From positions 1 to 64,000 of the forward strand of contig JAGSHD010000005.1 of the NCBI GenBank assembly GCA_023954715.1: a stretch of 64,000 nt of DNA, read 5' to 3'. The notes beneath the pieces were generated by a model. The model searched no databases, had not been told where the DNA came from, and saw only the letters and a list, made by a program, of their open reading frames with translations. The number at the start of each line of letters is the position of its first letter. Positions within the stretch are counted from its first letter, which is position 1. This DNA is from Candidatus Cloacimonadota bacterium. Its GTDB lineage: Bacteria > Muiribacteriota > UBA6191. The position numbers and the translations under genes were made by a program. Below are positions 8,709 through 15,576 of the stretch, piece after piece.

Positions 8709-8921
8709 GTGTGCCAGACATGGCGCATATATTTAGAGATGAAAGTCCTTTGTAAACCGGATAGGGCAAATTACTAGCTAAACGGTAAGGGCTGTGTCGC
8801 TGTGGGGTAAGCTCTGAACAAAGCTGAAGCCATAGCACTGTCTTGACGAACAGAAATCATATAAGAGCAAGGACTAAAGATAGTATCTAACTTATTGGGC
8901 TAAAAGAAGTTAAAACAAAAC
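8709..8921 (+). mobile_element. Group II intron (class C) domain I fragment
   Basis: The stretch begins GTGTGCC, the group II 5' boundary. It then follows the domain I layout of group IIC introns such as that of Oceanobacillus iheyensis: a CATGGCGCA near the 5' end, GATGAAAGTCC, TTACTAGCTAAACGGTAAGG, CTCTGAACAAAGCTGAAGCC and GACGAACAGAAATCATAT. The comparison is from memory. No reverse transcriptase, domain V or 3' end follows, because the opposite-strand gene at 8922-9473 takes over, so only about 210 bases remain. Insertion directly after a terminator stem fits class C behaviour. It is either a dead relic or a short RNA kept for another purpose. Confidence 0.8.
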
Positions 8922-9473
8922 TTAATCTTCTTTGTAGAGTTTTTTAAAGTCTTCTGCTTGGGTTTTACCGCTAGAGTATTGGACTTTACACTTGATATCT
9001 TTGCCTGAAAAAGGTTTATTTACACTCTTTAGTCGTTTACGTAGCCATATCTCATTAACTCGATCTGTAATCAACTTTCGTTTGATTTTAATTCGGGTAC
9101 CGATTGAATTTTCAAAAGGATCAATTTTTAAAGGATCGCCAATGGATGTTTGTTCAGTAATAATTAAGTCATTCATGAAGTGATACTCAAAGCCGTCGGT
9201 GATGTGATATGTATGAGTCGCGTTAAAATTACCAATGGTATATAAAAAGTTGACCTTTACCATCTTTGAGTTAACTTCTTCAAACTGGACAGAACCATTA
9301 GAAACAGGCATATCCTTTAAAAAAGAAGGAACATCTAAGGCGTCGGGATCTATCTTAATTGATTTACACTTGAATGTTCTTTGTTGCAAGGTATCTTGAG
9401 CAGGTTTTGTTATTTCTGCTTGTATGGGATGGATACTAGATAACAATAAGGCAGTAAGGAGGGCTTTTTTCAT
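8922..9473 (-). CDS. Secreted protein of unknown function
   Basis: The 183-residue product has a signal peptide (MKKALLTALLLSSIHPIQA) and a mature domain of about 160 residues that looks mostly beta. Two cysteines (in FKCKSIKI and DIKCKVQY) could form a disulfide linking the ends of the domain. I do not recognise the family. The Shine-Dalgarno site is poor. Its stop codon abuts the intron fragment, which suggests that the intron's missing 3' part was lost or replaced here. It stands alone, with a long gene-free region upstream. Confidence 0.65.
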   Translation of the reverse strand: MKKALLTALLLSSIHPIQAEITKPAQDTLQQRTFKCKSIKIDPDALDVPSFLKDMPVSNGSVQFEEVNSKMVKVNFLYTIGNFNATHTYHITDGFEYHFMNDLIITEQTSIGDPLKIDPFENSIGTRIKIKRKLITDRVNEIWLRKRLKSVNKPFSGKDIKCKVQYSSGKTQAEDFKKLYKED

Positions 9474-9600
9474 AGAGGTCTTCTGTAATACTTAAAAATT
9501 GGGTTATTTTATTGTTTATACGCTTTTTGTAATTGAATGTTACAGAATTAATATCATTTTTGGAATGTTTTCTCTATGTAAATTAAGTGAAAAGAATGTG

Positions 9601-9673
9601 TAATTATTCAGGTGGTCTCTTTGATGAAAGGAAATCAATATACAGGTCTTTCGCACTTTTTGCTTTATTGATG
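9601..9673 (+). repeat. Dispersed intergenic repeat, copy A
   Basis: This 73-base segment aligns without gaps to 34653-34725, with 13 differences by my count (about 82% identity). Shared blocks are TAATTATTCAGGT at the left, TTTCGCACTTTTTG in the middle-right and TTTATTGATG at the end. It lies in an intergenic region, outside any gene. Confidence 0.75.
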
Positions 9674-9962
9674 AGGGTTATCTCATAATCATCTTTTGTA
9701 TTTAAAGCTTTATTCGAGTAGTTCACTACACTTCAAAAGCTTAAAAACAAAATATAACAATGATCAAAAACTTAGGTGTAACAAATCTTTATGAATAAAA
9801 TGAATAGTTACAAGATTATTTTATAGTTCAAAAGTCATGGAATTGTAAAATCGGGCTATACCATGTCTTTTGTAAAAATAGACAAAATATTTTTTAAAAA
9901 ATAATTGTAAAAATAAGCAGGAAATAGCCACCTAATCCCACCAAAATATATAATTTAACCAA

Positions 9963-10008
9963 ATTGGAGTGTCTTAATATTTGTTTTACAAACAGTTGAC
10001 ACTCCAAT
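9963..10008. promoter_or_regulatory. Perfect inverted repeat upstream of the zinc-ribbon/htrA genes
   Basis: ATTGGAGTGTC (9963-9973) and GACACTCCAAT (9998-10008) are perfect 11-bp arms around 24 bases, with a smaller TTTGT/ACAAA stem inside. A TTGACA element overlaps the right arm. The site ends 75 bp before the start at 10084. It could be an operator for a dimeric regulator of the htrA unit or a leader hairpin. Confidence 0.55.
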
Positions 10009-10083
10009 GACATAAAAATTTGCAATACCAATTACAATGAATTCAACAAATTAAAAAACAGTACTTATTACAAGGAGTTTGAG

Positions 10084-10287
10084 ATGAGAATTATTGAAGA
10101 ATGTAGATTTAGAAAATTTCACATGGAAAAGAACCAGATTTTATGTATCGATTGTTTACAAGTTAAAACCAAGTCACCAAAAAGTAGTCATACAAGAAGT
10201 AAGAGATGTGATGACTGTTTTGAGAGCATGTCTCACAAGCGAGCTGCTAGTCCTTTTGGAAATGGATTTAAACCAAAGAAGAACTAG
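10084..10287 (+). CDS. Small basic zinc-ribbon-like protein
   Basis: This 67-residue, Lys/Arg-rich protein carries two Cys pairs, CIDC (about residues 20-23) and CDDC (about 42-45), spaced like a small zinc ribbon. It has a strong AAGGAG Shine-Dalgarno site eight bases ahead of the ATG. A longer frame at 10094-10321 overlaps it but lacks a matching site. The gap to htrA is 43 bp with no terminator, so the two may be cotranscribed. A nucleic-acid-binding or protein-contact role is a guess from the Cys pairs and charge. Confidence 0.65.
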   Translation: MRIIEECRFRKFHMEKNQILCIDCLQVKTKSPKSSHTRSKRCDDCFESMSHKRAASPFGNGFKPKKN

Positions 10288-10330
10288 TCAAAGTTTCGTT
10301 GTTAAGTCAAAACTAATATAGGAGATTATT

Positions 10331-11716
10331 ATGAAAGATATTATGTTTGCTATGGGGATTACCTTTTTAGGAGTGAGTAGTGCCTATGCTATTCCTTATG
10401 ACCCCCAAGTATCTATTGCAGATATTGTAGAAGATCATGGATCTAGTGTTGTAAATATTGTTGTACGGTCTAAAGCTAAAGTATTGGGTGAATCATCTTT
10501 TGGATTTCACCCACTCTTTGGGATGATGCAAAGATCCCCTCGCAGAATCCCCTCTTCTAAAGGAGAGGGTAGTGGAGTTATCTTTGACAAATCAGGGCTA
10601 ATTATTACAAATTCACATGTTGTGGATGAAGCAGACGATATTTTAGTAGTTTTGTCAGATGGAAGAAAGTATAACGCTGTAATCAAGTCTAAAGAAAAGT
10701 CTCAAGATATAGCTATATTAAAAATTGAAGATAGTGAGTTTAAAAAAGATTTGTCTAAAGATTATGTAGCTAAATTAGGAGATTCTAGTGAACTTAGGGT
10801 TGGTGAATGGGTCTTAGCAATCGGATCACCCTTTTCTCTTGAAAAAACTGTAACGGCAGGGATTGTTTCAGCTAAAGGTAGAAGTATTCATGTTGATGAA
10901 AAGACCCAGTTTAATAATTTGATTCAAACGGATGCATCGATTAATCCAGGTAATAGTGGTGGTCCTCTCATGAACCTAAAGGGAGAAGTTGTAGCAATAA
11001 ATACGGCTGTAAATCGTCAGGGCCAAGGACTAGGTTTTGCAATTCCGATTAATCTAGTAAAAAGAATGATCCATGATGTAAATGAGTTTGGAGAGATCAA
11101 AAAGTCTTGGCTTGGTGTATCTGTAAGCAATATAACTCAAAATATGATGCCATACCTTGGTGTAGATAGTCCAAATGGTGTGGTGATTGAAAAAGTCGTA
11201 GAAAATACACCAGCCCAAAAAGCGGGGCTTTTAAGTGGAGATGTGATTCTTTCGGTAAATGGTTCTACTGTAGATAATGTTGCTGTCTTAATTAGTAAAA
11301 TCCAAGAAATTGCTATTGGAGATATAGCAAAATTTAAAATAGTTCGTAAGTCTAAAACAATGTTTGTTGAAGCTACAATGGCTGAAAAAGGTCAGACTTT
11401 ATCCAAGGCCATCGGGCCTAGCATCAATAGTTTTGGAGTAAAGCTTAAAGAGTTAAACACTTCGGATCGAAATTCATTGAAATTGGCCACTAACACAAAG
11501 GGTGTTGTGATAGATGAAGTCCAAATAAAAAGTAAAGCTTATCAACTCGGTTTACGTAAAAATGATGTTTTGATTCAGTTTAATAGAAGTAAAGTTAATA
11601 GTGTGGCACAGGCACATGAGTTAATGGATAAAAGTAATAAAAATAAATTGTTAGCTATAGTCATTCGTGATGGCTATTTAAGTTACCTTGAATACGTGAA
11701 TCAAACGAACTCCTAA
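10331..11716 (+). CDS. htrA: DegP/HtrA periplasmic serine protease-chaperone
   Basis: HtrA degrades or refolds damaged envelope proteins. The 461 residues hold a signal peptide (cleavage near SSAYA), a trypsin-like domain with His96 (TNSHVVDEAD), Asp126 (SQDIAIL) and Ser209 (NPGNSGGPL), and two PDZ domains (about 255-345 and 365-455). A glycine- and proline-poor LA loop containing HPLFGMM (about 58-66) matches DegQ/DegP proteins. AGGAG precedes the ATG. The upstream small zinc-ribbon gene is probably cotranscribed, and the inverted repeat at 9963-10008 may control both. A terminator follows at 11811-11850. The distinction from DegQ or MucD cannot be made here. Confidence 0.95.
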   Translation: MKDIMFAMGITFLGVSSAYAIPYDPQVSIADIVEDHGSSVVNIVVRSKAKVLGESSFGFHPLFGMMQRSPRRIPSSKGEGSGVIFDKSGLIITNSHVVDEADDILVVLSDGRKYNAVIKSKEKSQDIAILKIEDSEFKKDLSKDYVAKLGDSSELRVGEWVLAIGSPFSLEKTVTAGIVSAKGRSIHVDEKTQFNNLIQTDASINPGNSGGPLMNLKGEVVAINTAVNRQGQGLGFAIPINLVKRMIHDVNEFGEIKKSWLGVSVSNITQNMMPYLGVDSPNGVVIEKVVENTPAQKAGLLSGDVILSVNGSTVDNVAVLISKIQEIAIGDIAKFKIVRKSKTMFVEATMAEKGQTLSKAIGPSINSFGVKLKELNTSDRNSLKLATNTKGVVIDEVQIKSKAYQLGLRKNDVLIQFNRSKVNSVAQAHELMDKSNKNKLLAIVIRDGYLSYLEYVNQTNS

Positions 11717-12174
11717 GTCTATGTTTCAGTGTATTTTTAATACACATCTAGCGAATGAAATGTAGACCGTTGTTGTTCATTGTTTGATCCTCTTTTGTTG
11801 TTGTTTTGAAGGGGGCTTTTCCAAAAAGGTTTTGGGAAAGTCCCTTTTTTGATTTTGAAAAGGAAATTAGAGTATTTAATCATTTGGTATAATATTATTA
11901 GTTTTTTTCGACGATTCTATAAGAGATTTAGGTTGCACTTTGAAAAGATCCATAGTTTTCTATGGGTCTTTTCTGACATCTAGAGTGATCTAAAGTTTTC
12001 TCATTTATACCCCCTCTAAATTCCCAAAAAACCTAGATATAGTCATATCTTGTATAGTCTGCAATAAATTGTGATATTGTTGCGATCGCTTTACTTTTAC
12101 ATTGATTCAACTTGGCCGATTCAAGTTTTTGATTCAATTTTTTTTTTAAGAAATAAAATAAGTAAAGTAAAATT
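11717..12174. other. 458-bp gene-free region
   Basis: It holds the htrA terminator (11811-11850), a 14-bp hairpin (11942-11973; GAAAAGATCCATAG / CTATGGGTCTTTTC with a TTTT loop and no following T tract), and two copies of TTGATTCAA (12102-12110 and 12129-12137) just ahead of the MORN gene. No reading frame is supported. Confidence 0.6.
11811..11850 (+). terminator. Terminator after htrA
   Basis: GGGGGCTTTTCCAAAA pairs with TTTTGGGAAAGTCCC (one imperfect position) and is followed by TTTTTT. It lies about 95 bp after the htrA stop. Confidence 0.85.
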
Positions 12175-13440
12175 ATGAAACGATCTATGAATATAATTTT
12201 TGGTATAATTATGGCTCAACCGAGTTATTGTTATGACGACCCCAATTATCTATTTATACGTGCTCATAGTCTTGAGCAACAAAAGCAAAATAAAGCAGCC
12301 GTAGAGCTATATCGACAAATTACCACTAGTACAATTTCTAGACGATATAAAGAAGTAGCATTTCAAAAAATTTATGAATTGGATGATTCAAATTTTCTAG
12401 AAACTAGTTTTGAGCATTTAAGTCGCTTGAAAGGTTCAGACTGCTTTATTGTGGATTCTGATATAAAAAAAAGCTATACATGGACAGGCGCTTGTGAAAA
12501 TGGCTTGGCAAATAGTAAAGGTCAGTTACTTGAAGTATTAAATGATAATTCTAAGGTTTTGGTTTTTGATGGAAAAATGAAACATGGCCAAAGAGATGCT
12601 TATGGCATCACCTATCGAATGGATAAATCAGTGATCTACATGGGTGCCTTTTTAAATAATCAGTATCACGGTGAAGGAAAACTCTATTATAAAACAGGGG
12701 ACTTAGCTTACTCCGGTTATTTTGATAAAGGTCAAAAGACAGGTAACTCAAAATCATTTCGTCCCAACGGAGCCATGTTATATATTGGGCAATATGCTAA
12801 TAATGAGTTTCATGGGGAAGGAATTTCTTACTTTGAAGATGGAGAAACATATCAAGGTAGCGTAAAAAACTCCACTAAAGATGGTTATGGTATTTTCACT
12901 AAATTAGAGGGTGTAATTTGGGATGGAGACTTTTCTCAAGGTGCTTTTGTTGGTCAATGGGAGCAACAAATCCCTCAAGGCTTAGGAGCTCAAAACTGGG
13001 TTATGGGCGCTAAATATCAGGGTGGTTGGAAAGACAGAAAAAGAAACTTCAAAGGAACCTTAACTTGGCCTAATGGAAAAGTTTATCAAGGAGACTGGAA
13101 AGATGATTTACGACATGGTGAAGGTGAACTAACTTATGAAGATGGTACTCAATATAAGGGACAATTTATTAATGATAAAATCACCGGTATTGGAGAGTTA
13201 AAATTAGCTGATGGAACAAGTTATGTTGGAGCTTTTCAAAACAATACTTTTCATGGACAAGGAACTTGGATTGACTCTAATGGTAACCCTTATCAAGGAG
13301 AGTGGATCCATGGTGACTTTGCTCAATCTGTTGGAGAGACTATTTTGTCTACTCAAGATTTGATAAGAGTAAGTTCTGCTAGTAGGAGTCTAGCAGAAAC
13401 TAATGAAAATGGGGTTATCTTAACTCAAAGACCACAATAG
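12175..13440 (+). CDS. Secreted MORN-repeat protein
   Basis: A signal peptide (cleavage after about residue 20, SYCYDD) is followed by a short helical region of about 80 residues and then by about ten MORN repeats of the form YxGxxxxGxxHGxGxxxxxxG (about residues 110-395), for example YQGDWKDDLRHGEGELTYEDG. MORN arrays form elongated beta sheets that bind membranes or proteins. No catalytic domain is attached. The pre-MORN region (EQQKQNKAAVELYRQI) resembles that of the smaller MORN protein at 14960-15574, so the two are paralogs. The Shine-Dalgarno site is weak. A bidirectional terminator follows at 13460-13497. Confidence 0.85.
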   Translation: MKRSMNIIFGIIMAQPSYCYDDPNYLFIRAHSLEQQKQNKAAVELYRQITTSTISRRYKEVAFQKIYELDDSNFLETSFEHLSRLKGSDCFIVDSDIKKSYTWTGACENGLANSKGQLLEVLNDNSKVLVFDGKMKHGQRDAYGITYRMDKSVIYMGAFLNNQYHGEGKLYYKTGDLAYSGYFDKGQKTGNSKSFRPNGAMLYIGQYANNEFHGEGISYFEDGETYQGSVKNSTKDGYGIFTKLEGVIWDGDFSQGAFVGQWEQQIPQGLGAQNWVMGAKYQGGWKDRKRNFKGTLTWPNGKVYQGDWKDDLRHGEGELTYEDGTQYKGQFINDKITGIGELKLADGTSYVGAFQNNTFHGQGTWIDSNGNPYQGEWIHGDFAQSVGETILSTQDLIRVSSASRSLAETNENGVILTQRPQ

Positions 13441-13459
13441 TTCTAAATCTGACTTTAAC

Positions 13460-13497
13460 AAAAAAAGCACCTCCAAAAATGAAGGTGCTTTTTTTTG
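13460..13497. terminator. Bidirectional terminator
   Basis: AGCACCT / AGGTGCT arms are flanked by an A tract on the left and eight T residues on the right, so the hairpin can end both the MORN gene (plus) and the peptide gene at 13553-13690 (minus). Confidence 0.88.
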
Positions 13498-13552
13498 TGC
13501 TAAGGTTTTAGCAATATATTTACTCAATTGAAAACAGTTTTGTTTTCAATCT

Positions 13553-13690
13553 TTAGAATCCTCTTGTAGTCAATTGAGATTGCATACGTTGAGTCAACTG
13601 GTTGTCAGCATAAAAATTTGTATTTTTAGAAAAAATGCGACCTAGAAGACCGAAACCTTGGTTGTTTTGAGTAGTATTAATGTTTGTCAT
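13553..13690 (-). CDS. 45-residue peptide gene with a strong ribosome site
   Basis: The start at 13690 is set by AAAGGAGG seven bases upstream, one of the best sites in the window. A longer in-frame start at 13741 would run through the leader hairpin. The product is Asn/Gln-rich with a GFGLLGRIFSK segment, has no signal peptide and no membrane segment, and is unknown to me. The leader contains three short inverted repeats (13721-13739, 13745-13762 and 13787-13802). It is followed by an ATTGAAAAC/GTTTTCAAT hairpin at 13527-13550 and by the shared terminator at 13460-13497. Confidence 0.6.
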   Translation of the reverse strand: MTNINTTQNNQGFGLLGRIFSKNTNFYADNQLTQRMQSQLTTRGF

Positions 13691-13720
13691 GATTTCCTCC
13701 TTTAAGGGTATAAGTATTAA

Positions 13721-13802
13721 GAACTCTTGATAAGAGTTCAAAAAGAATCAATACTTTGATTCAATTTATAGTAAAGCATTTATCGTGCCTGTTAAAACAG
13801 GC
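13721..13802 (-). promoter_or_regulatory. Structured leader of the small peptide gene
   Basis: Three perfect inverted repeats follow one another: GAACTCTT/AAGAGTTC (13721-13739), GAATCA/TGATTC (13745-13762) and GCCTGTT/AACAGGC (13787-13802). They lie just upstream of the Shine-Dalgarno site of the peptide gene. They may be operators or leader RNA hairpins. Confidence 0.5.
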
Positions 13803-13871
13803 CAAATAAAGGATTAAAGTGAGTTATTTTGTAACAGGTGTTTCTGAATGAAACAGTGGGTGTTTCTAATT

Positions 13872-13901
13872 GGTCTGAAGCGGTTTTCACCACTTCAGAC
13901 C
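13872..13901 (-). other. Hairpin after the MerR-like coiled-coil gene
   Basis: GGTCTGAAG / CTTCAGACC are perfect 9-bp arms 12 bases apart, about 50 bp after the stop of the gene at 13949-14815. There is no T tract, so it is at best a weak terminator or a protective 3' hairpin. Confidence 0.5.
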
Positions 13902-13948
13902 GGTGTACTTAGAAAACTTTGAAGCATGAGTATTCGAAAATCGAACGG

Positions 13949-14815
13949 CTATGCAGTCAAATCTGATTTTTTAAAATAATTTTTAACTTTTGAAAAGAAA
14001 CTTTCGTGTTCATGGGTTGATAATTGCTCTTTTAGCTGATCAATTTCAGTTCGATATTCGTGCAATGTCTCAATTTCTTTCTTGTGTTCCACTTGTTGTT
14101 CGATAATTGATCGAAACAAGGTTTCCCAGCGTTCTAACTTGCTAGTTAGTTTATCAATCTTATACTGGTTATTTTTTTGCTGCTTTTCCCATGCGGACTT
14201 AATTTTAAATAAAACATCATTGTGGATATCTTCAACTTGAAGCCTTGTTTGCTCTTCCATAGTTGCTTTGAGCTTTTCTTCAAACTTTAAGATCTGATTT
14301 TGAAAATACTCGCTATCTGTTGCATCAAAAGAATCGAGTCGATCCATGCATTGGTCATACGATGCTTGGGACTTAGTATCAATTTCATGGAGCTTTAGTT
14401 GAAAGTACTCTGCTTTTTGATCAATTCTTTGTTCATTTTGTTTTTGAAAATTGATCTGTTCAGCTTTAATCTCTTCTAGCTTTTCACGTTGTTCAACCAA
14501 TGCTTTAATGACGTGAGTTTTAGAAGAGTCTTTTTTGTGGCTCTTTGTGGCATTGTTAACCAGTAAGGCTGTGAGACTAGAGCGAATCTCTTCTGTGGAT
14601 TTACCACTTCTATATAAATCACGGATTTGTTCTAAAACAGGAATCGAAGAAGTTGGAATTTTTGAGTCACTTTGATCTTTTAAAAATCCTATATGAGAAG
14701 GAAAGGAGTTTAAATACATCTTCAGAGTAAAGGATCCGATTTTAGTTAAATTGGATGCCTCTTCTAAGGTATAGGTAGTTACTTTTTGTTTTGATTGATC
14801 AATTAATGCAGACAT
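13949..14815 (-). CDS. MerR-like HTH plus long coiled coil
   Basis: Residues 14-75 resemble a MerR-type winged helix-turn-helix (YTLEEASNLTKIGSFTLKMY ... IPVLEQIRDLYRSGKSTEEI). Residues 100-275 are heptad-rich coiled coil with many Glu, Lys and Gln, and no effector-binding domain is visible. That combination recalls proteins that organise DNA or polar structures more than classic MerR sensors. GGAGGA sits seven bases before the ATG. The gene stands between a MORN protein and a small peptide gene, all on the minus strand, with no obvious operon partner. The DNA target is unknown. Confidence 0.65.
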   Translation of the reverse strand: MSALIDQSKQKVTTYTLEEASNLTKIGSFTLKMYLNSFPSHIGFLKDQSDSKIPTSSIPVLEQIRDLYRSGKSTEEIRSSLTALLVNNATKSHKKDSSKTHVIKALVEQREKLEEIKAEQINFQKQNEQRIDQKAEYFQLKLHEIDTKSQASYDQCMDRLDSFDATDSEYFQNQILKFEEKLKATMEEQTRLQVEDIHNDVLFKIKSAWEKQQKNNQYKIDKLTSKLERWETLFRSIIEQQVEHKKEIETLHEYRTEIDQLKEQLSTHEHESFFSKVKNYFKKSDLTA

Positions 14816-14959
14816 TTTTCCTCCAAAAACAACAGGTACAATTTACCTGCTTTTTGGATTTATCGTCGCTATTATAAAGTATATTAGTGATCTTTATGAC
14901 TTAAAAAATCAAGATATATGAAGGGAGCCAAAAGGTGCTAATTGAACAGGCTTTGTGTT

Positions 14960-15574
14960 TTACTTGGCACGATTACCATGGATAAACTGACCTTCATAAA
15001 TAACTTCATTTTTAATATTAAAGTCTTTACCAATACCATGAGGTTGACCATCTTTCCATGGACCTTCATACCATTTACTACCATCGATCCGATAGGCTAT
15101 TCCTTGACCGTTTTCACGTCCGTTTTCAAATTGACCTTCATAAACTAACATGGTTCCTTCTTTGAAGTTTTTTCCGTATCCGTGAAGTTTCCCCTCTTTT
15201 AATGAACCAACATATTTTAAAATTACTTTTCCATGTTTATTTATTTTTAATTCACCCTGGCCATCACCAAAGCCATTGAGACACTTTCCACTCCATGAAA
15301 AAGTTAAAGAAAAGCCAGGGTTTTTATATAAGAGCTTGCAGTTTGTTTTACTATCTTGGGCCCAGCGCTCTGGCAAGTTTGCTAATCGTTTTTCAAACTT
15401 ATGTGATAGGGAGTGAGTGGGGTTATATAATAGAAACTCTCGATACAGTTTTTCTGCTCCGATGAAGTTCTTTTGTCGCTCAAGTTTGATGCCTTCCATT
15501 AAAACTGATGTTACAGTTTTGTATCCAGCACAGTAGTTTATTGATGAAATAAGTAATAGTAATAAAATTTTCAT
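14960..15574 (-). CDS. Short secreted MORN-repeat protein
   Basis: This 204-residue protein has a signal peptide (MKILLLLLISSINYCAG), a helical segment with LERQKNFIGAEKLYREF (about 30-46), and about four MORN repeats (about 100-200), such as YEGQFENGRENGQGIAYRIDG. It shares the domain order of the larger MORN protein at 12175-13440. Its start lies two bases after the stop of the HD-CoaD gene, so it is probably translated from the same message. What an envelope MORN protein has to do with coenzyme A synthesis is unclear. The partner may simply be a neighbour. Confidence 0.8.
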   Translation of the reverse strand: MKILLLLLISSINYCAGYKTVTSVLMEGIKLERQKNFIGAEKLYREFLLYNPTHSLSHKFEKRLANLPERWAQDSKTNCKLLYKNPGFSLTFSWSGKCLNGFGDGQGELKINKHGKVILKYVGSLKEGKLHGYGKNFKEGTMLVYEGQFENGRENGQGIAYRIDGSKWYEGPWKDGQPHGIGKDFNIKNEVIYEGQFIHGNRAK

Positions 15575-15576
15575 AA

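Larger units (their letters stand above)
9474..10083. other. 610-bp gene-free region
   Basis: Between the divergent genes at 9473 and 10084 there is no reading frame of note. It holds one copy of a dispersed repeat (9601-9673) and a perfect 11-bp inverted repeat (9963-10008) just ahead of the zinc-ribbon/htrA pair. The rest is A+T-rich and featureless to me. Confidence 0.6.

Noticed and set aside
10094-10321. 75-residue frame overlapping the zinc-ribbon gene
   Set aside because: It has no ribosome site. The overlapping frame with CxxC pairs has AAGGAG.
12102-12137. Two TTGATTCAA copies as an operator
   Set aside because: A nine-base word in A+T-rich DNA occurs easily by chance. A third copy lies at 13756-13764, so I only record it.
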